Assembly (NCBI RefSeq): GCF_003751085.1
Contig: NZ_RJJY01000002.1
Coordinates: 1,736,001-1,800,000 of the forward strand
Direction: 5' to 3'
DNA from: Micromonospora sp. Llam0
GTDB taxonomy: Bacteria > Actinomycetota > Actinomycetes > Mycobacteriales > Micromonosporaceae
Length of the DNA stretch: 64,000 nt
The position numbers were made by a program, and so were the translations under genes. This document shows, one piece after another, positions 46,623-54,494 of this stretch. The notes below the pieces were generated by a model that saw nothing but the letters and a program-made list of their open reading frames with translations, was not told where the DNA came from and did not search any database. Numbering within the stretch: the first letter of the stretch is position 1; every line of letters begins with the position of its first letter.

Positions 46623-46985
46623 ATGGGAGCACCTGCCGTGTCCGACCGGCCGCCGTACCTCGTCGAACGCAACCCGGGCTACTTCGAGTACCAGTTGCCG
46701 ATCTCGGTGAAGCTGGTCGTCGACCACCACGGTCGGGTGCCGCTGCTGAAGAACGAACGCGACGAGTGGGAGCTGCCCGGCGGCAAGCTGGAGGTCGGCG
46801 AGTCCCCGGAGCAGGGCGCCTGCCGCGAGGTCGCCGAGGAACTGACCTACACCGACGAGCACGGGAAGCTTGGGGTCTTCGGCTACGACGAGGTGCCCGA
46901 CCTGCACATGCCGGCACCGTACAAGGCGACGATCGCACGTTGGCGCGACCTCGTTCGCAGCTCGACGCTGGACGTGTCGCCGTGA
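46623..46985 (+). CDS. Short Nudix-domain protein
   Basis: A 120-residue protein with the Nudix box GGKLEVGESPEQGACREVAEEL (GX5EX7REUXEE pattern nearly complete; the final Gly is Thr). The N-terminal strands (YQLPISVKLVVDHHGRVPLLKNERDEWELP) are normal, but after the box only about 40 residues remain, so the last strands and helix of the fold are shortened. It may still hydrolyse a nucleoside diphosphate derivative, or be partly degenerate. GTG at 46638 with GGGAG upstream is an alternative start. The stop overlaps the next gene as GTGA. Confidence 0.78.
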   Translation: MGAPAVSDRPPYLVERNPGYFEYQLPISVKLVVDHHGRVPLLKNERDEWELPGGKLEVGESPEQGACREVAEELTYTDEHGKLGVFGYDEVPDLHMPAPYKATIARWRDLVRSSTLDVSP

Positions 46986-47476
46986 CCCGGCGGAAGTGCT
47001 ACCGCCGTGCGGGCGGCAGGCCCGCTCGGGTGTTCCTCGCCGCGCTGTCGGTCGCAGTGTGTCTCGGCTGCACGTCGAGTCCGCCGGTCTCCGTCGCCGA
47101 AACGGACCCGACGCTGCTCGTTCACGACGTCCGCCGTGGGGGCGACGACGCGCAGATCGACGGATACCTGCGTCATCTCGCCGACGCGGACTGCTTCGTC
47201 CTCGAACCGGACGCGACGACCGGGCCGGACGGGATGCGCAACGTCGCCGTTTGGCCGCCCGGCACGAAGGTGTGGCGGGACGGTGGGCAGGTCGCCGGGG
47301 TCGACGTGCCCGGCCGGGAACCGATCGCGATCGGCAGCCGGGTCATCGGTGGTGGCGGCTACGCCGACCCGTCAACCAGCAACCTCGACCTGCCCGACGT
47401 ATCCCCCGACTGCCTGACCGGCGGCGGCGAGCTCGCCATGTTGCACACCATGACCAGCGTCACCCCGCCTACGTGA
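46982..47476 (+). CDS. Putative small lipoprotein
   Basis: A 164-residue preprotein: basic start (MTRRKCYRRAGGRPAR), hydrophobic core (VFLAALSVAVCLGC) ending in a Cys that fits a lipobox, then a soluble domain with VWPPGTKVWRD and GREPIAIGSRVIGGGGY, a pattern seen in small beta-barrel-like secreted proteins. No family was recognised. It overlaps the Nudix gene by 4 bp. Confidence 0.68.
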   Translation: MTRRKCYRRAGGRPARVFLAALSVAVCLGCTSSPPVSVAETDPTLLVHDVRRGGDDAQIDGYLRHLADADCFVLEPDATTGPDGMRNVAVWPPGTKVWRDGGQVAGVDVPGREPIAIGSRVIGGGGYADPSTSNLDLPDVSPDCLTGGGELAMLHTMTSVTPPT

Positions 47477-47568
47477 GCACAGCAGATCGGGCCAAGCCCG
47501 GCCTCGACAGCACCGGGCTGACACGTCACCTGCTGGCGTTCGACTGGTCTACAGGACATCATGAAGGG

Positions 47569-47796
47569 ATGAACGACGGAATTTCAATCGACCATCGGAT
47601 CATGGGCGGGGTGCCCTGCATCGCGGGAACGCGTATCCCTGTCGCAACGGTGATCGGACTGCTAGGTCAGGGTTACAGCGTCAGCGAGGTGATTGAGGAA
47701 TACCCAACTCTAACTAAGGAGGACATCCTCGCAGGCTTGCGTTTCGCCGCGCGAGCGGTCGACGAGCGGGAGCTTCCGTTGCGGCTGTCCGCATGA
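47569..47796 (+). CDS. DUF433 antitoxin-like protein
   Basis: A 75-residue DUF433 protein: ISIDHRIMGGVPCIAGTRIPVATVIGLL, then YPTLTKEDILAGLRFAARAVDE. The family has a homeodomain-like fold and is the usual antitoxin partner of DUF5615 PIN-like toxins. The stop overlaps the toxin start (ATGA). It may repress its own promoter. Confidence 0.88.
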   Translation: MNDGISIDHRIMGGVPCIAGTRIPVATVIGLLGQGYSVSEVIEEYPTLTKEDILAGLRFAARAVDERELPLRLSA

Positions 47797-48158
47797 GGTT
47801 CTTGATTGACGAGTGCCTGTCTATCAAGGTTGCCCACCTGCTGGCAGACTCCGGGTATGATGCGCTCCACGTCAACGACTGCGGGTTGGCTGGCGAGCCG
47901 GATCAACGTGTCCTGAGCAAGGCTGTCACAGATGGGCGCGTTCTTCTATCGGCAGACACGGATTTTGGCGAGATTGTCGCACGGTCCGGCGCAGGCACAC
48001 CAAGCGTGATCCTATTCCGGCGCTCCGATCGTTCGGCCACGTCACTGACGTCCGTTCTTCTTGCAAATCTTACCGAGATTGCAGCTGACCTCGAAAAAGG
48101 CGCGTTCGTGGTTCTCGGCGAGGAACGGTTGCGAATTCGCCCTCTCCCATTCAGGTAG
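47793..48158 (+). CDS. DUF5615 (Mut7-C/PIN-like) toxin
   Basis: A 121-residue PIN-like protein: RFLIDECLSIKVAHLLADSGYDALHV (first Asp/Glu), RVLLSADTDFGEIVA (acidic DTDF) and a last strand ending RIRPLP. The family is predicted to be an RNase toxin paired with DUF433. Acidic residues are intact, so the pair looks functional. Confidence 0.85.
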   Translation: MRFLIDECLSIKVAHLLADSGYDALHVNDCGLAGEPDQRVLSKAVTDGRVLLSADTDFGEIVARSGAGTPSVILFRRSDRSATSLTSVLLANLTEIAADLEKGAFVVLGEERLRIRPLPFR

Positions 48159-48463
48159 CCAGCCTCTACAGCACCGAGCCAGCTGTCCCGACCACGCCCA
48201 GCGCTTGAAGTCATACACTGCTGGCGCCCTTCGTCGGGTGCCACTGCGTTGGGATGGTCGAGATGCCGGAGCGGGGCCGCGCGACCGGTGCGGGTAGCGG
48301 CAAGGGCTGGTGGCCGTTGGCTGGCGGCTTTGGCGTTGCCGCGCTGGGTCACGCACTGGCCGTCGCCGCTCTGACGATCCCGGTCAGGGCGCTCGGCGCG
48401 TCCAGCCCCAGCGAGGGCTGGTCACCGGATGGGTCGGCGGCTGGGTCTTGGTCATTGCCATCG
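48159..48463. other. Intergenic region with a possible membrane-protein fragment
   Basis: 305 bp between the DUF5615 gene and the convergent DprA-like gene. A short + strand frame ending at 48495 encodes one good hydrophobic helix (GWVGGWVLVIAIVTTWLALA) next to its stop; it may be the tail of a lost membrane gene, but no full gene is supported. Confidence 0.35.
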
Positions 48464-49279
48464 TTACCACGTGGCTTGCGCTCGCGGAGTCGTAGCGCCC
48501 TCCCCGCCGGGTTCGGCGGGCAGTCGGCTGAGGATACCGTCGACGGCTTCGATCAGCTCTGCCGTGCCGCGTACGACGTGGACGCCCGGCTTGGTGGCCA
48601 GGGCTTGCGCCCACCGGCTTTGCAGGGCATGGCTGGTCAGGATCACCGGCCGGCCGTGCCCGAGGGCAAGGCGTGCCTGGATTCGGGCACCGCTGGTCTC
48701 GCCGGCTTCGACGACGAGGGTCGCCGCCGCGTAGCCGCTCATCACCGCGTTGCGCATCGGAAAGCTCCGCCTGGTGGGACCGGAATCGGGCCAGAACTGG
48801 CTGACGACAAGGCCGACGTCGGCGATGTGGTCCTGCAGACGCCGGTTGCCAGGTGGATAGTAGTTGCGGATGCCGGTGCCGATGACCGCGACGGTCCGGC
48901 CACCAGCGTCGAGGGCTGCGGTGTGCGCAGCGGTGTCGATGCCGTGAGCCAGCCCGCTGGCGACGGTCACTCCCCGGTTGGCCAGCGACTCGGCCACCGA
49001 TCGCGCGATGCCGAGTCCGCGCGCTGACGACTTGCGGCTGCCGATGATGGCTACGGCCTGGTCGTTGGCCCGCAGCTCGCCACGGGTGAACAGCAGCGGA
49101 GGTGCCTCTTTGATGCCACGCAACTGGGCGGGGTAGCTGTCGTCGGAGAATGCGTATACGCCGATCCCGTCCGCCCGCCATCCGGCGATCTCGTAGGCAG
49201 CGGCTGAGATCAGCTCAGCAGCAGAGCCGGTGGCGACCGGAAACAGTGTCTCGGGCTGACGCAGCACCCGGTCGGGCAT
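48464..49279 (-). CDS. DprA/Smf-like Rossmann protein
   Basis: A 271-residue protein with the DprA core: YPAQLRGIKEAPPLLFTRGEL, then AIIGSRKSSARGLGIARSVAE, SGLAHGIDTAAHTAAL, GRTVAVIGTGIRNYYPPGNRRL, FPMRNAVMSGYAAATLVVEAGETSGARIQARLAL and GRPV. It lacks the C-terminal winged helix of housekeeping DprA. The ATG at 49279 follows GGGAGG at 4 nt. It overlaps the upstream gene by 70 bp. Such stand-alone DprA-like proteins occur in accessory clusters; a role in sensing or handling foreign single-stranded DNA or a nucleotide signal is inference. Confidence 0.85.
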   Translation of the reverse strand: MPDRVLRQPETLFPVATGSAAELISAAAYEIAGWRADGIGVYAFSDDSYPAQLRGIKEAPPLLFTRGELRANDQAVAIIGSRKSSARGLGIARSVAESLANRGVTVASGLAHGIDTAAHTAALDAGGRTVAVIGTGIRNYYPPGNRRLQDHIADVGLVVSQFWPDSGPTRRSFPMRNAVMSGYAAATLVVEAGETSGARIQARLALGHGRPVILTSHALQSRWAQALATKPGVHVVRGTAELIEAVDGILSRLPAEPGGEGATTPRAQATW

Positions 49280-49839
49280 CGAACCTCCCACATCCAGTCA
49301 ACGGCCGGGCGGGTGCCGGACTCGTAGGCCAGCGCCCAGGCAACGTCGCTCGGCGTCAGGGCGTACATCTCGGCGATCGTCTCGGGGTCGGGTCGGTAGC
49401 TGACCGCGGAGTCGCCGACCCAGCCGATGCGCCGGTGGAAGGCCGCGGCCGGCGGGGTCAGCGTCAGCCGGTCGCCGGTGGTCGTGACCAGCCACCATCG
49501 CGGATGCAGGCCGGCAGCGGCCTGGACATCCCGGACTACCTCGCGTCCATCGGTGAAGACGCGCCGGCCGGCGATCGGGTGCGGCACGCCGAAGTGGTCC
49601 CGGAGCAACGCGAGGAAGACCGGCAGCCCGGTCATCGGCACACGATGCGCTTGTCGGTGTTCCCGCAGGTAGGCCGCTTCGACGAACTCGGCCCAGTCGA
49701 GCACCCGCCGGCCGGGCGCGCCGGTCCGGCTGCCGGACGGCCCGGACCGCCGCTGGCGGCCGTCGGTGACGGCCAGCCGGCGGCGCAAGGTCGATGGCGG
49801 TACGCGGAGCAGCCGGGCCGCTGCCGCTTCGGTGAACAC
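49210..49839 (-). CDS. Helix-turn-helix protein with a DUF433-like C-terminal region
   Basis: A 209-residue protein. The N-terminus FTEAAAARLLRVPPSTLRRRLAV resembles a MerR-like or excisionase-type helix-turn-helix; the middle has DWAEFVEAAYLREHRQ and a beta segment (RWWLVTTTGDRLTLTPP); residues 150-195 (RPDPETIAEMYALTPSDVAWALAYESGTRP) recall DUF433/VapB45-type antitoxins. The GTG at 49839 lies 2 bp after the stop of the upstream gene. Probably a DNA-binding antitoxin or regulator for the downstream DprA-like protein. Confidence 0.6.
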   Translation of the reverse strand: MFTEAAAARLLRVPPSTLRRRLAVTDGRQRRSGPSGSRTGAPGRRVLDWAEFVEAAYLREHRQAHRVPMTGLPVFLALLRDHFGVPHPIAGRRVFTDGREVVRDVQAAAGLHPRWWLVTTTGDRLTLTPPAAAFHRRIGWVGDSAVSYRPDPETIAEMYALTPSDVAWALAYESGTRPAVDWMWEVRCPTGCCVSPRHCFRSPPALLLS

Positions 49840-49841
49840 GG

Positions 49842-50171
49842 CTATTCGGCGGCGGGTACGAGGACTTCCGAGCCGGACCAGTTGATGTCGAGGTTGCCGA
49901 GGTCGCTCTCGGGTTGGTCGTCTTCGTCGAGGGTGCTGAAGGCGGCGTGGTAGCAGCCGAACCCGTGGCCGCCGGCGGTCAGGGTCGCGATCGCCCAGCC
50001 GCGCAGGTTCTCCCCCAACTTCTCCGGCTGACGCGGGTCGACGGCGACCCGGATGACTCCGAGCAGGTCGTACGTCTGGTCGCGCGTGCCGGCGTTGTCG
50101 ATGCGGCACAGTGAGAAGCCGCACCGCTCCCCTTCTTCCTGCTGGTAGATCAACTTTCCGAATCGGTACAC
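49842..50171 (-). CDS. Unknown 109-residue protein heading the DprA-like operon
   Basis: A compact protein with no signal peptide or membrane helix. It has a Cys pair (ERCGFSLCRID), a segment DLLGVIRVAVDPRQPEKLGENLRGWAI and HGFGCYHAAFSTLDEDDQPESDLGNLDINW. No family was recognised. It is the first gene of a tight three-gene set with the helix-turn-helix protein (2-bp gap) and the DprA-like protein, divergent from the XRE regulator (109 bp). Confidence 0.65.
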   Translation of the reverse strand: MYRFGKLIYQQEEGERCGFSLCRIDNAGTRDQTYDLLGVIRVAVDPRQPEKLGENLRGWAIATLTAGGHGFGCYHAAFSTLDEDDQPESDLGNLDINWSGSEVLVPAAE

Positions 50172-50280
50172 GGGAACCTCCTGGCATCGGTCCTACTCGG
50201 ATTTCCCCAAGGATGAGGGCCGGCGAGGTTGATATCAAGTAGCCGAGGGTGTTTACTTCAGAACGGGACCACATTGGCTG

Positions 50281-51204
50281 ATGGCAGAGGAGCTGACACC
50301 GGTGCCACCAAAGGGGACCACCCGGGAGCGCAAGGCCGATCCGTTGACCGAGGGCTCGCCGGTCGTGCAGGCATGGGAGCTGGGCCTGCGGTTACGGCAG
50401 CGCCGCGAGGAGATCGGCATGACCGCCGCTGCGGCCGGCAAGGCCGCCGGCATCATCCAGGCGTACGTGTCCGGCGTGGAGGCCGGCCGAGTCAAGTTGC
50501 CGGCGAAGCGGCTGGCGCAGCTGATCGACATCTACGAGCTGGAGCCGGACGACGCCGCCGAGTTGGAGGCGCTACGAGTGGGCGCCGCGCGTCGCGGCTG
50601 GTGGCAGGACTACGCCAAGCTCTTCCCGAACGAGTTCCTGCGCTTTCTCGGCTACGAGGCTGGCGCGTCGCAGATCCGCAGCTTGCACTCCGAGGCCATC
50701 CACGGCCTGTTGCAGACCGAGGAGTACGCCCGCGCGGTCATCCGTGGCGGCAACACTCTTGTGCGTCTCACCGAGGTCGAGCGGCGAGTCGCCGTACGGA
50801 TGGCTCGCCAGATCCGGCTCGGTGGCGACGATCCGATCCGGCTCAGCACGGTGATCAACGAAGGCGCGCTGCGTCAACAGGTTGGCGGCCCAGCGGTGAT
50901 GCGCGACCAGCTCAACCACCTCGTCACCCTGATGACTGAGCGGCCGGAGCAGATCGAGATCCGGGTGATGCCGTTCACTGCCGGTGCGCACCCGGCATTC
51001 GGCGGCCCGTACCAGATCCTGTCCTTCGCCTCGCCCCGGCTGTCGGACCTGGTCTGGCAGGAGATCCTGACCTTCATCGACATCGTCGACCAGTCGGTGC
51101 AGGTGAACGACTACGTGGTGACCTTCGCGGAAGCTCGTGAGCGCGCGTTAAGCTCGCAGGACTCACTTGCTCTGATCCGCGAGATCGCCATGGAGATGAG
51201 ATGA
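50281..51204 (+). CDS. XRE-family regulator with DUF5753 domain
   Basis: A 307-residue protein. An XRE helix-turn-helix (residues 33-85; ELGLRLRQRREEIGMTAAAAGKAAGIIQAYVSGVEAGR) is followed by the DUF5753 ligand-binding-like domain (YEAGASQIRSLHSEAIHGLLQTEEYARAVI, QIEIRVMPFTAGAHPAFGGPYQIL). This is the widespread actinomycete WhiJ/Scr1-type regulator that pairs with a DUF397 protein, here overlapping its stop (ATGA). Pairs of this sort act like toxin-antitoxin or developmental switches. Confidence 0.92.
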   Translation: MAEELTPVPPKGTTRERKADPLTEGSPVVQAWELGLRLRQRREEIGMTAAAAGKAAGIIQAYVSGVEAGRVKLPAKRLAQLIDIYELEPDDAAELEALRVGAARRGWWQDYAKLFPNEFLRFLGYEAGASQIRSLHSEAIHGLLQTEEYARAVIRGGNTLVRLTEVERRVAVRMARQIRLGGDDPIRLSTVINEGALRQQVGGPAVMRDQLNHLVTLMTERPEQIEIRVMPFTAGAHPAFGGPYQILSFASPRLSDLVWQEILTFIDIVDQSVQVNDYVVTFAEARERALSSQDSLALIREIAMEMR

Positions 51205-51407
51205 CCCCTCAGAGTAGCACCCCGGACCGGGACTGGTTCACGTCGTCGCGCAGCTCCGACAACGCTCTCTGTGTCGAGGTCCGCTTCGGTGGTGGCCAGG
51301 TGGACGTACGCGACACCAAGGACCGCACCGGCCCGACGCTCGCCTTCGATGCCACCACCTGGACCAGCTTCGTCACCGGCCTCAAGCACACCCCCACCCA
51401 GCCCTGA
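51201..51407 (+). CDS. DUF397 domain protein
   Basis: A 68-residue DUF397 protein: WFTSSRSSDNALCVEVRFGGGQVDVRDTKDRTGPTLAFDATTWTSFV matches the whole family domain. It starts with the ATGA overlap at the end of the XRE-DUF5753 gene. In characterised pairs the DUF397 partner opposes or modulates the regulator. Confidence 0.92.
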   Translation: MTPQSSTPDRDWFTSSRSSDNALCVEVRFGGGQVDVRDTKDRTGPTLAFDATTWTSFVTGLKHTPTQP

Positions 51408-51524
51408 CGACTCGCCCTGCTCCGCTGGCTCCCCCGATGTCAACCGCAAGGGCTGGTCCGGAAACCCGGGTCAGCCCACCCAACCCCCGTTTAGCACTAC
51501 TCAGCTGAGTCGTTGAGGAGATCG

Positions 51525-51640
51525 GGATGACCAGTTGAGACTAGGAACGGTTCACGTCGTCGCCCAACTCGCCCCCGGCGAGGTTCGCTAGCGGTCAGAT
51601 GGACACACCCGTACCAAGGACGCACCGACGCCGAGTCGCT
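51525..51640 (+). pseudogene. Decayed second DUF397 copy
   Basis: The stretch starting at GATGACC (51525) lines up with the intact DUF397 gene: GGAACGGTTCACGTCGTCGC matches its GGGACTGGTTCACGTCGTCGC, then GAGGTTCGCT, GGTCAGATGGAC and ACCAAGGACGCACCG. Stops (TGAG, TAGC) and small deletions break the frame. It is a relic of tandem duplication. Confidence 0.65.
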
Positions 51641-51771
51641 CGAAACTGTACAGCGATGTGTATCAGCATCTCACCTAGCACGGCAGTACCACCCGCACCC
51701 GCTGGTACCACCAACGCATCCGAGTAGAATGCAACTACGCCCTGACGTTTCAAAAATGGATTTCAGGTAAA

Positions 51772-52090
51772 TTAGGCATTCGAAGCGACCAGAAAGAGCG
51801 CCACTAAGACCAGGACGAGTGGACCGGCAGCAATAATAGCGATTGCAGACTGCGGCACAGGCGGCGCCATCTCCGTGCCAGTCCGTGGATCGATGACTCG
51901 ATCGCTCTTTTTGCGCCTCCGCACTATCAACCACATTGCGACAGACAGCAGAGTGACCTGGCCCAGTATCACCGAAAGAAGCTCAGGAGATCCAACGACC
52001 TCAGATTGTCCAGTCAGCAGATGATAAAGACCTCGGACCAAGAGCGCCACAGCGGCAGCAAACAGCACCGCAGCAGCGATCGCGCTCCGA
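51772..52090 (-). pseudogene. C-terminal part of a HAAS-domain membrane protein split by an ISKra4 element
   Basis: In frame and complete from the insertion point to the stop at 51772. It encodes three membrane helices (SAIAAAVLFAAAVALLV, LLSVILGQVTLLSVAMWLIV, SAIAIIAAGPLVLVLVALFLVA) joined by RRRKKSDRVID. Joined across the element at the 9-bp duplication (keep 51772..52099, then 53794..54029), the frame is restored exactly: 188 codons, with the junction reading FESPTRSA. The N-terminal half is right of the element. Confidence 0.85.
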
Positions 52091-52197
52091 GTTGGCGACG
52101 GGTGCGGCTCTTCTGGAGTGAGGCGGTGATTGCCTATGGTCGCGGAGTGGTTGCGGGGAGTGGTCGCGGGGGTGTTTGGGTCGGTTGGAAGGTTGAA

Positions 52198-52253
52198 GGG
52201 CTCCTTCTCGTAGGTTGATGGGTGGTCTAGATCCACAACCGAAGAAGGAGCCC
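52198..52253 (+). promoter_or_regulatory. Inverted repeat that can mask the transposase ribosome site
   Basis: GGGCTCCTTCT (52198-52208) is the exact complement of AGAAGGAGCCC (52243-52253), which holds the AAGGAG ribosome site of the transposase GTG at 52256. Read-through transcripts from outside would fold this stem and block translation, a control known for several IS families. Confidence 0.55.
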
Positions 52254-52255
52254 GG

Positions 52256-53755
52256 GTGTCAGGGTACGTGGTGGCGGGGGCGTTCGACCGGTCGCGGGAG
52301 TGTTTCGAGGAGTTGGTGGAGGGGTTGGCCGGCTCGGACAGTGACGGGTTGACGCACGCCGAGTTGGAGGACCGCCTCGCGGTGCGGGGTCGTGAGCTGC
52401 TGCGGTTGTTGTTGCAGGACCATGTGGATCTGCGGGCGGCGCGGGAGGTGCGCCGGGAACGGGTGGTCGGTGCCGATGAGGTGGTCCGTTCCCGGGTGGA
52501 GGTGGGGCATGGTCGGGGGCTGGGCACGGTGTTCGGTGCGGTGACGGTGACCAGGATGGCGTACCGGGCGTCGGGAGTGGCCAACCTGTATCCGGCGGAC
52601 GCGGTGTTGAACCTGCCGGTGGAGAGGCATTCGCACGGGCTGCGCCGGTTGGCGGCGGTGGAGTCGGTACGGGGATCGTTCGACGACGCGGTCGCCGCGA
52701 TCGACCGGTCGTGCGGGGTGGGTGTGGGGAAACGGCAGGTGCAGGAGTTGGCGGTGGCCGCCGCTGTGGACGTGGCCGCGTTCTACGACACCCGATCGCA
52801 CCGGCCGGTCGGCGATGGCTGGCTGCTGGTGCTGTCGTTCGACGGTAAGGGTGTCGTGATGATCCCGTCCGCGTTACGGGACGCCACCGCGAAGGCCGCC
52901 GCCCGGACAGGCCGTAGGTTGACCACCCGGCTGTCGCCGGGAGAGAAACGTGGCCGTAAACGGATGGCGGAGTTGGCGGTGGTCTACGACGCGGCGCCGG
53001 TGCCGCGTACCCCGTCCGAGATCATCACCGGTGACGACGGCCGGCGTCGGCGGGGTCCGGTCGCCCAGGCCAGGTGGTTGACGGCGTCCGTGGTCGACGA
53101 CATCGCCCCGGTCGTCGCCGCCGGGTTCGACGAGGCGTGTCGCCGTGACCCGCGGCAGGCGCGGACCTGGGTCGTGCTCGTTGACGGTAACCGTGCCCAG
53201 ATCGACGCGGTCCGGGCCGAGGCGGACCGCCGCCAGGTGAAGGTCCACATCGTGCTGGACTTCGTCCACGTGCTCGAGTACGTGTGGAAAGCGGCGTGGG
53301 CGTTCTTCTACACCGGTGACCCCGCCGCCGAGGCGTGGGTCGGCGAGCAGGCGGTCAAGATCCTGTCCGGCAAGGCCGGGCAGGTCGCGGCCGGGATCCG
53401 TCGGCGGGCCACCCGGTACGGATACTCGGCCAGGGAACGCGCCGGCGCCGACGAGTGCGCCGACTACCTGACCCGCCACCAGCCCTACCTGGACTACCAC
53501 ACCGCGTTGGCTGCGGGGTGGCCGATCGCCACCGGCGTGATCGAGGGCGCCTGCCGGCATCTGGTCAAGGACCGCATGGACATCACCGGCGCCCGCTGGG
53601 GACTGGACACCGCCGAAGCCATCCTCAAGCTACGCGCCGTATCCGCCAACGGCGACTTCAACGCCTACTGGGCCTTCCACCTGCAACAAGAACACCAACG
53701 CATACACCAGAACAGATACCAGCAACAACGGGAGGGCTACACCCTCGCCGGATGA
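52256..53755 (+). CDS. ISKra4-family transposase
   Basis: A 499-residue DDE transposase. The catalytic Asp are in SFDGKGVVM and WVVLVDGNRAQ, and the Glu in ATGVIEGACRHLVKDRMD, the hallmark C-terminal motif of the ISKra4 group. The N-terminal 90 residues (FEELVEGLA to RERVVGADEVVRSRVEVGHGR) are family-typical. GTG start with AAGGAG upstream. The frame is intact from end to end. Confidence 0.9.
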   Translation: MSGYVVAGAFDRSRECFEELVEGLAGSDSDGLTHAELEDRLAVRGRELLRLLLQDHVDLRAAREVRRERVVGADEVVRSRVEVGHGRGLGTVFGAVTVTRMAYRASGVANLYPADAVLNLPVERHSHGLRRLAAVESVRGSFDDAVAAIDRSCGVGVGKRQVQELAVAAAVDVAAFYDTRSHRPVGDGWLLVLSFDGKGVVMIPSALRDATAKAAARTGRRLTTRLSPGEKRGRKRMAELAVVYDAAPVPRTPSEIITGDDGRRRRGPVAQARWLTASVVDDIAPVVAAGFDEACRRDPRQARTWVVLVDGNRAQIDAVRAEADRRQVKVHIVLDFVHVLEYVWKAAWAFFYTGDPAAEAWVGEQAVKILSGKAGQVAAGIRRRATRYGYSARERAGADECADYLTRHQPYLDYHTALAAGWPIATGVIEGACRHLVKDRMDITGARWGLDTAEAILKLRAVSANGDFNAYWAFHLQQEHQRIHQNRYQQQREGYTLAG

Positions 53756-53793
53756 CCAGCCATCACTCCAAAAGAGCCGCACCCGTTGGCGAC

Positions 53794-54029
53794 TCAAAGG
53801 AAGTCCTCCATCCGCCCCGCCGACGACCGAGCACTCGAGCCAGTTCACTTGCGTACTCGGCCGGCTCACCGAACGCAAGCCGAGGGTCCTCGCCGCTCTC
53901 GATGACATGGCTCTCCACCTCAGCGAGCGCCTCTGCTATACGTGGCGCAGGTAGCTTACACATCCGCAGCGCCAGCAATAACTCCTGCTGGTATCTCTCA
54001 AATTTGAGATTCACAATCTGATGCATCAC
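53794..54029 (-). pseudogene. N-terminal HAAS domain of the gene split by the ISKra4 element
   Basis: Codes for the start of the split gene: YQQELLLALRMCKLPAPRIAEALAEVESHVIESGEDPRLAFGEPAEYASELARVLG, a HAAS (helical, membrane-sensing) domain of the kind that follows PadR regulators. Translation as it stands would run into the element and stop after about 88 residues, without membrane helices. ATG at 54029. The PadR gene lies 81 bp upstream on the same strand, and the PadR/HAAS pair is a known regulatory module, now disabled on one side. Confidence 0.85.
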
Positions 54030-54110
54030 TGTCCCGTCAGACCGCCGATCTTACTGAGGATTAACCAGAGGGCGACTTACCATCCGACGTTGCTCCCTTC
54101 GCCACAAGCT

Positions 54111-54467
54111 TCAATCGTCGACAGAATGTGCATCGAGTTTTTTGATTACCGAAGCCACCCTGTCAGTAAATGTTCGCCAATCGGCAATTCGCGCTCGCAA
54201 CTCTTCGAGGCCAGCGTCGGTGATTGCGAAGAACTTGCGCCCTGGACCTGCCTCACCCGCACGCCAGGATGAGATCACTAGGCCATCGACCTCCAAGCGC
54301 GCAAGAACGGGATAAAGCGTCCCTCCTTTCACAGCTCCCAGACCAGCGCCCTGCAGACGCTGTGCAATCGCGTAGCCGTAGATCTCCCCCTCCGCGACCA
54401 TCGTGAGCACGCAGAGCGCAAGCGCACCACGCATCCACTCTGTCGGCCACTGCCTGTTGCCGTCCAC
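54111..54467 (-). CDS. PadR-family transcriptional regulator
   Basis: A 118-residue winged-helix regulator: LALCVLTMVAEGEIYGYAIAQRLQGAGLGAVKGGTLYPVLARLEVDGLVISSWR is the PadR core, followed by RKFFAITDAGLEELRARIADW. The C-terminal dimerisation helix is short, as in class II PadRs. The start is GTG at 54467 with no ribosome site. A palindrome 16 bp upstream is a likely autoregulatory operator. It would control the HAAS-domain membrane gene that follows. Confidence 0.9.
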   Translation of the reverse strand: MDGNRQWPTEWMRGALALCVLTMVAEGEIYGYAIAQRLQGAGLGAVKGGTLYPVLARLEVDGLVISSWRAGEAGPGRKFFAITDAGLEELRARIADWRTFTDRVASVIKKLDAHSVDD

Positions 54468-54482
54468 TGGACAACTGTATCG

Positions 54483-54494
54483 CTAACTAGTTAG
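54483..54494. promoter_or_regulatory. Palindromic candidate PadR operator
   Basis: CTAACTAGTTAG is a perfect 12-bp palindrome 16 bp upstream of the padR-type GTG, overlapping the place where its promoter must be. Autoregulation at such sites is usual for PadR proteins. Confidence 0.45.

Larger units (their letters stand above)
52100..53784 (+). mobile_element. ISKra4-family insertion sequence, 1,685 bp
   Basis: Bounded by a perfect 9-bp direct repeat, GTTGGCGAC, at 52091-52099 and 53785-53793, the target duplication. Terminal inverted repeats are 52100-52121 and 53763-53784 (22 bp, begin GGGTGCGGCTCTT, one mismatch). It carries one transposase gene and splits a HAAS-domain membrane gene. Ends, target duplication and transposase are all intact, so the insertion is recent and the element may still move. 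Confidence 0.92.

Noticed and set aside
48310..48495. A 61-codon + strand frame with a hydrophobic end
   Set aside because: The first half is Arg-rich and shadow-like, and it runs into the DprA-like gene end; one hydrophobic stretch is not enough to call a gene, so it is only noted in the intergenic entry.
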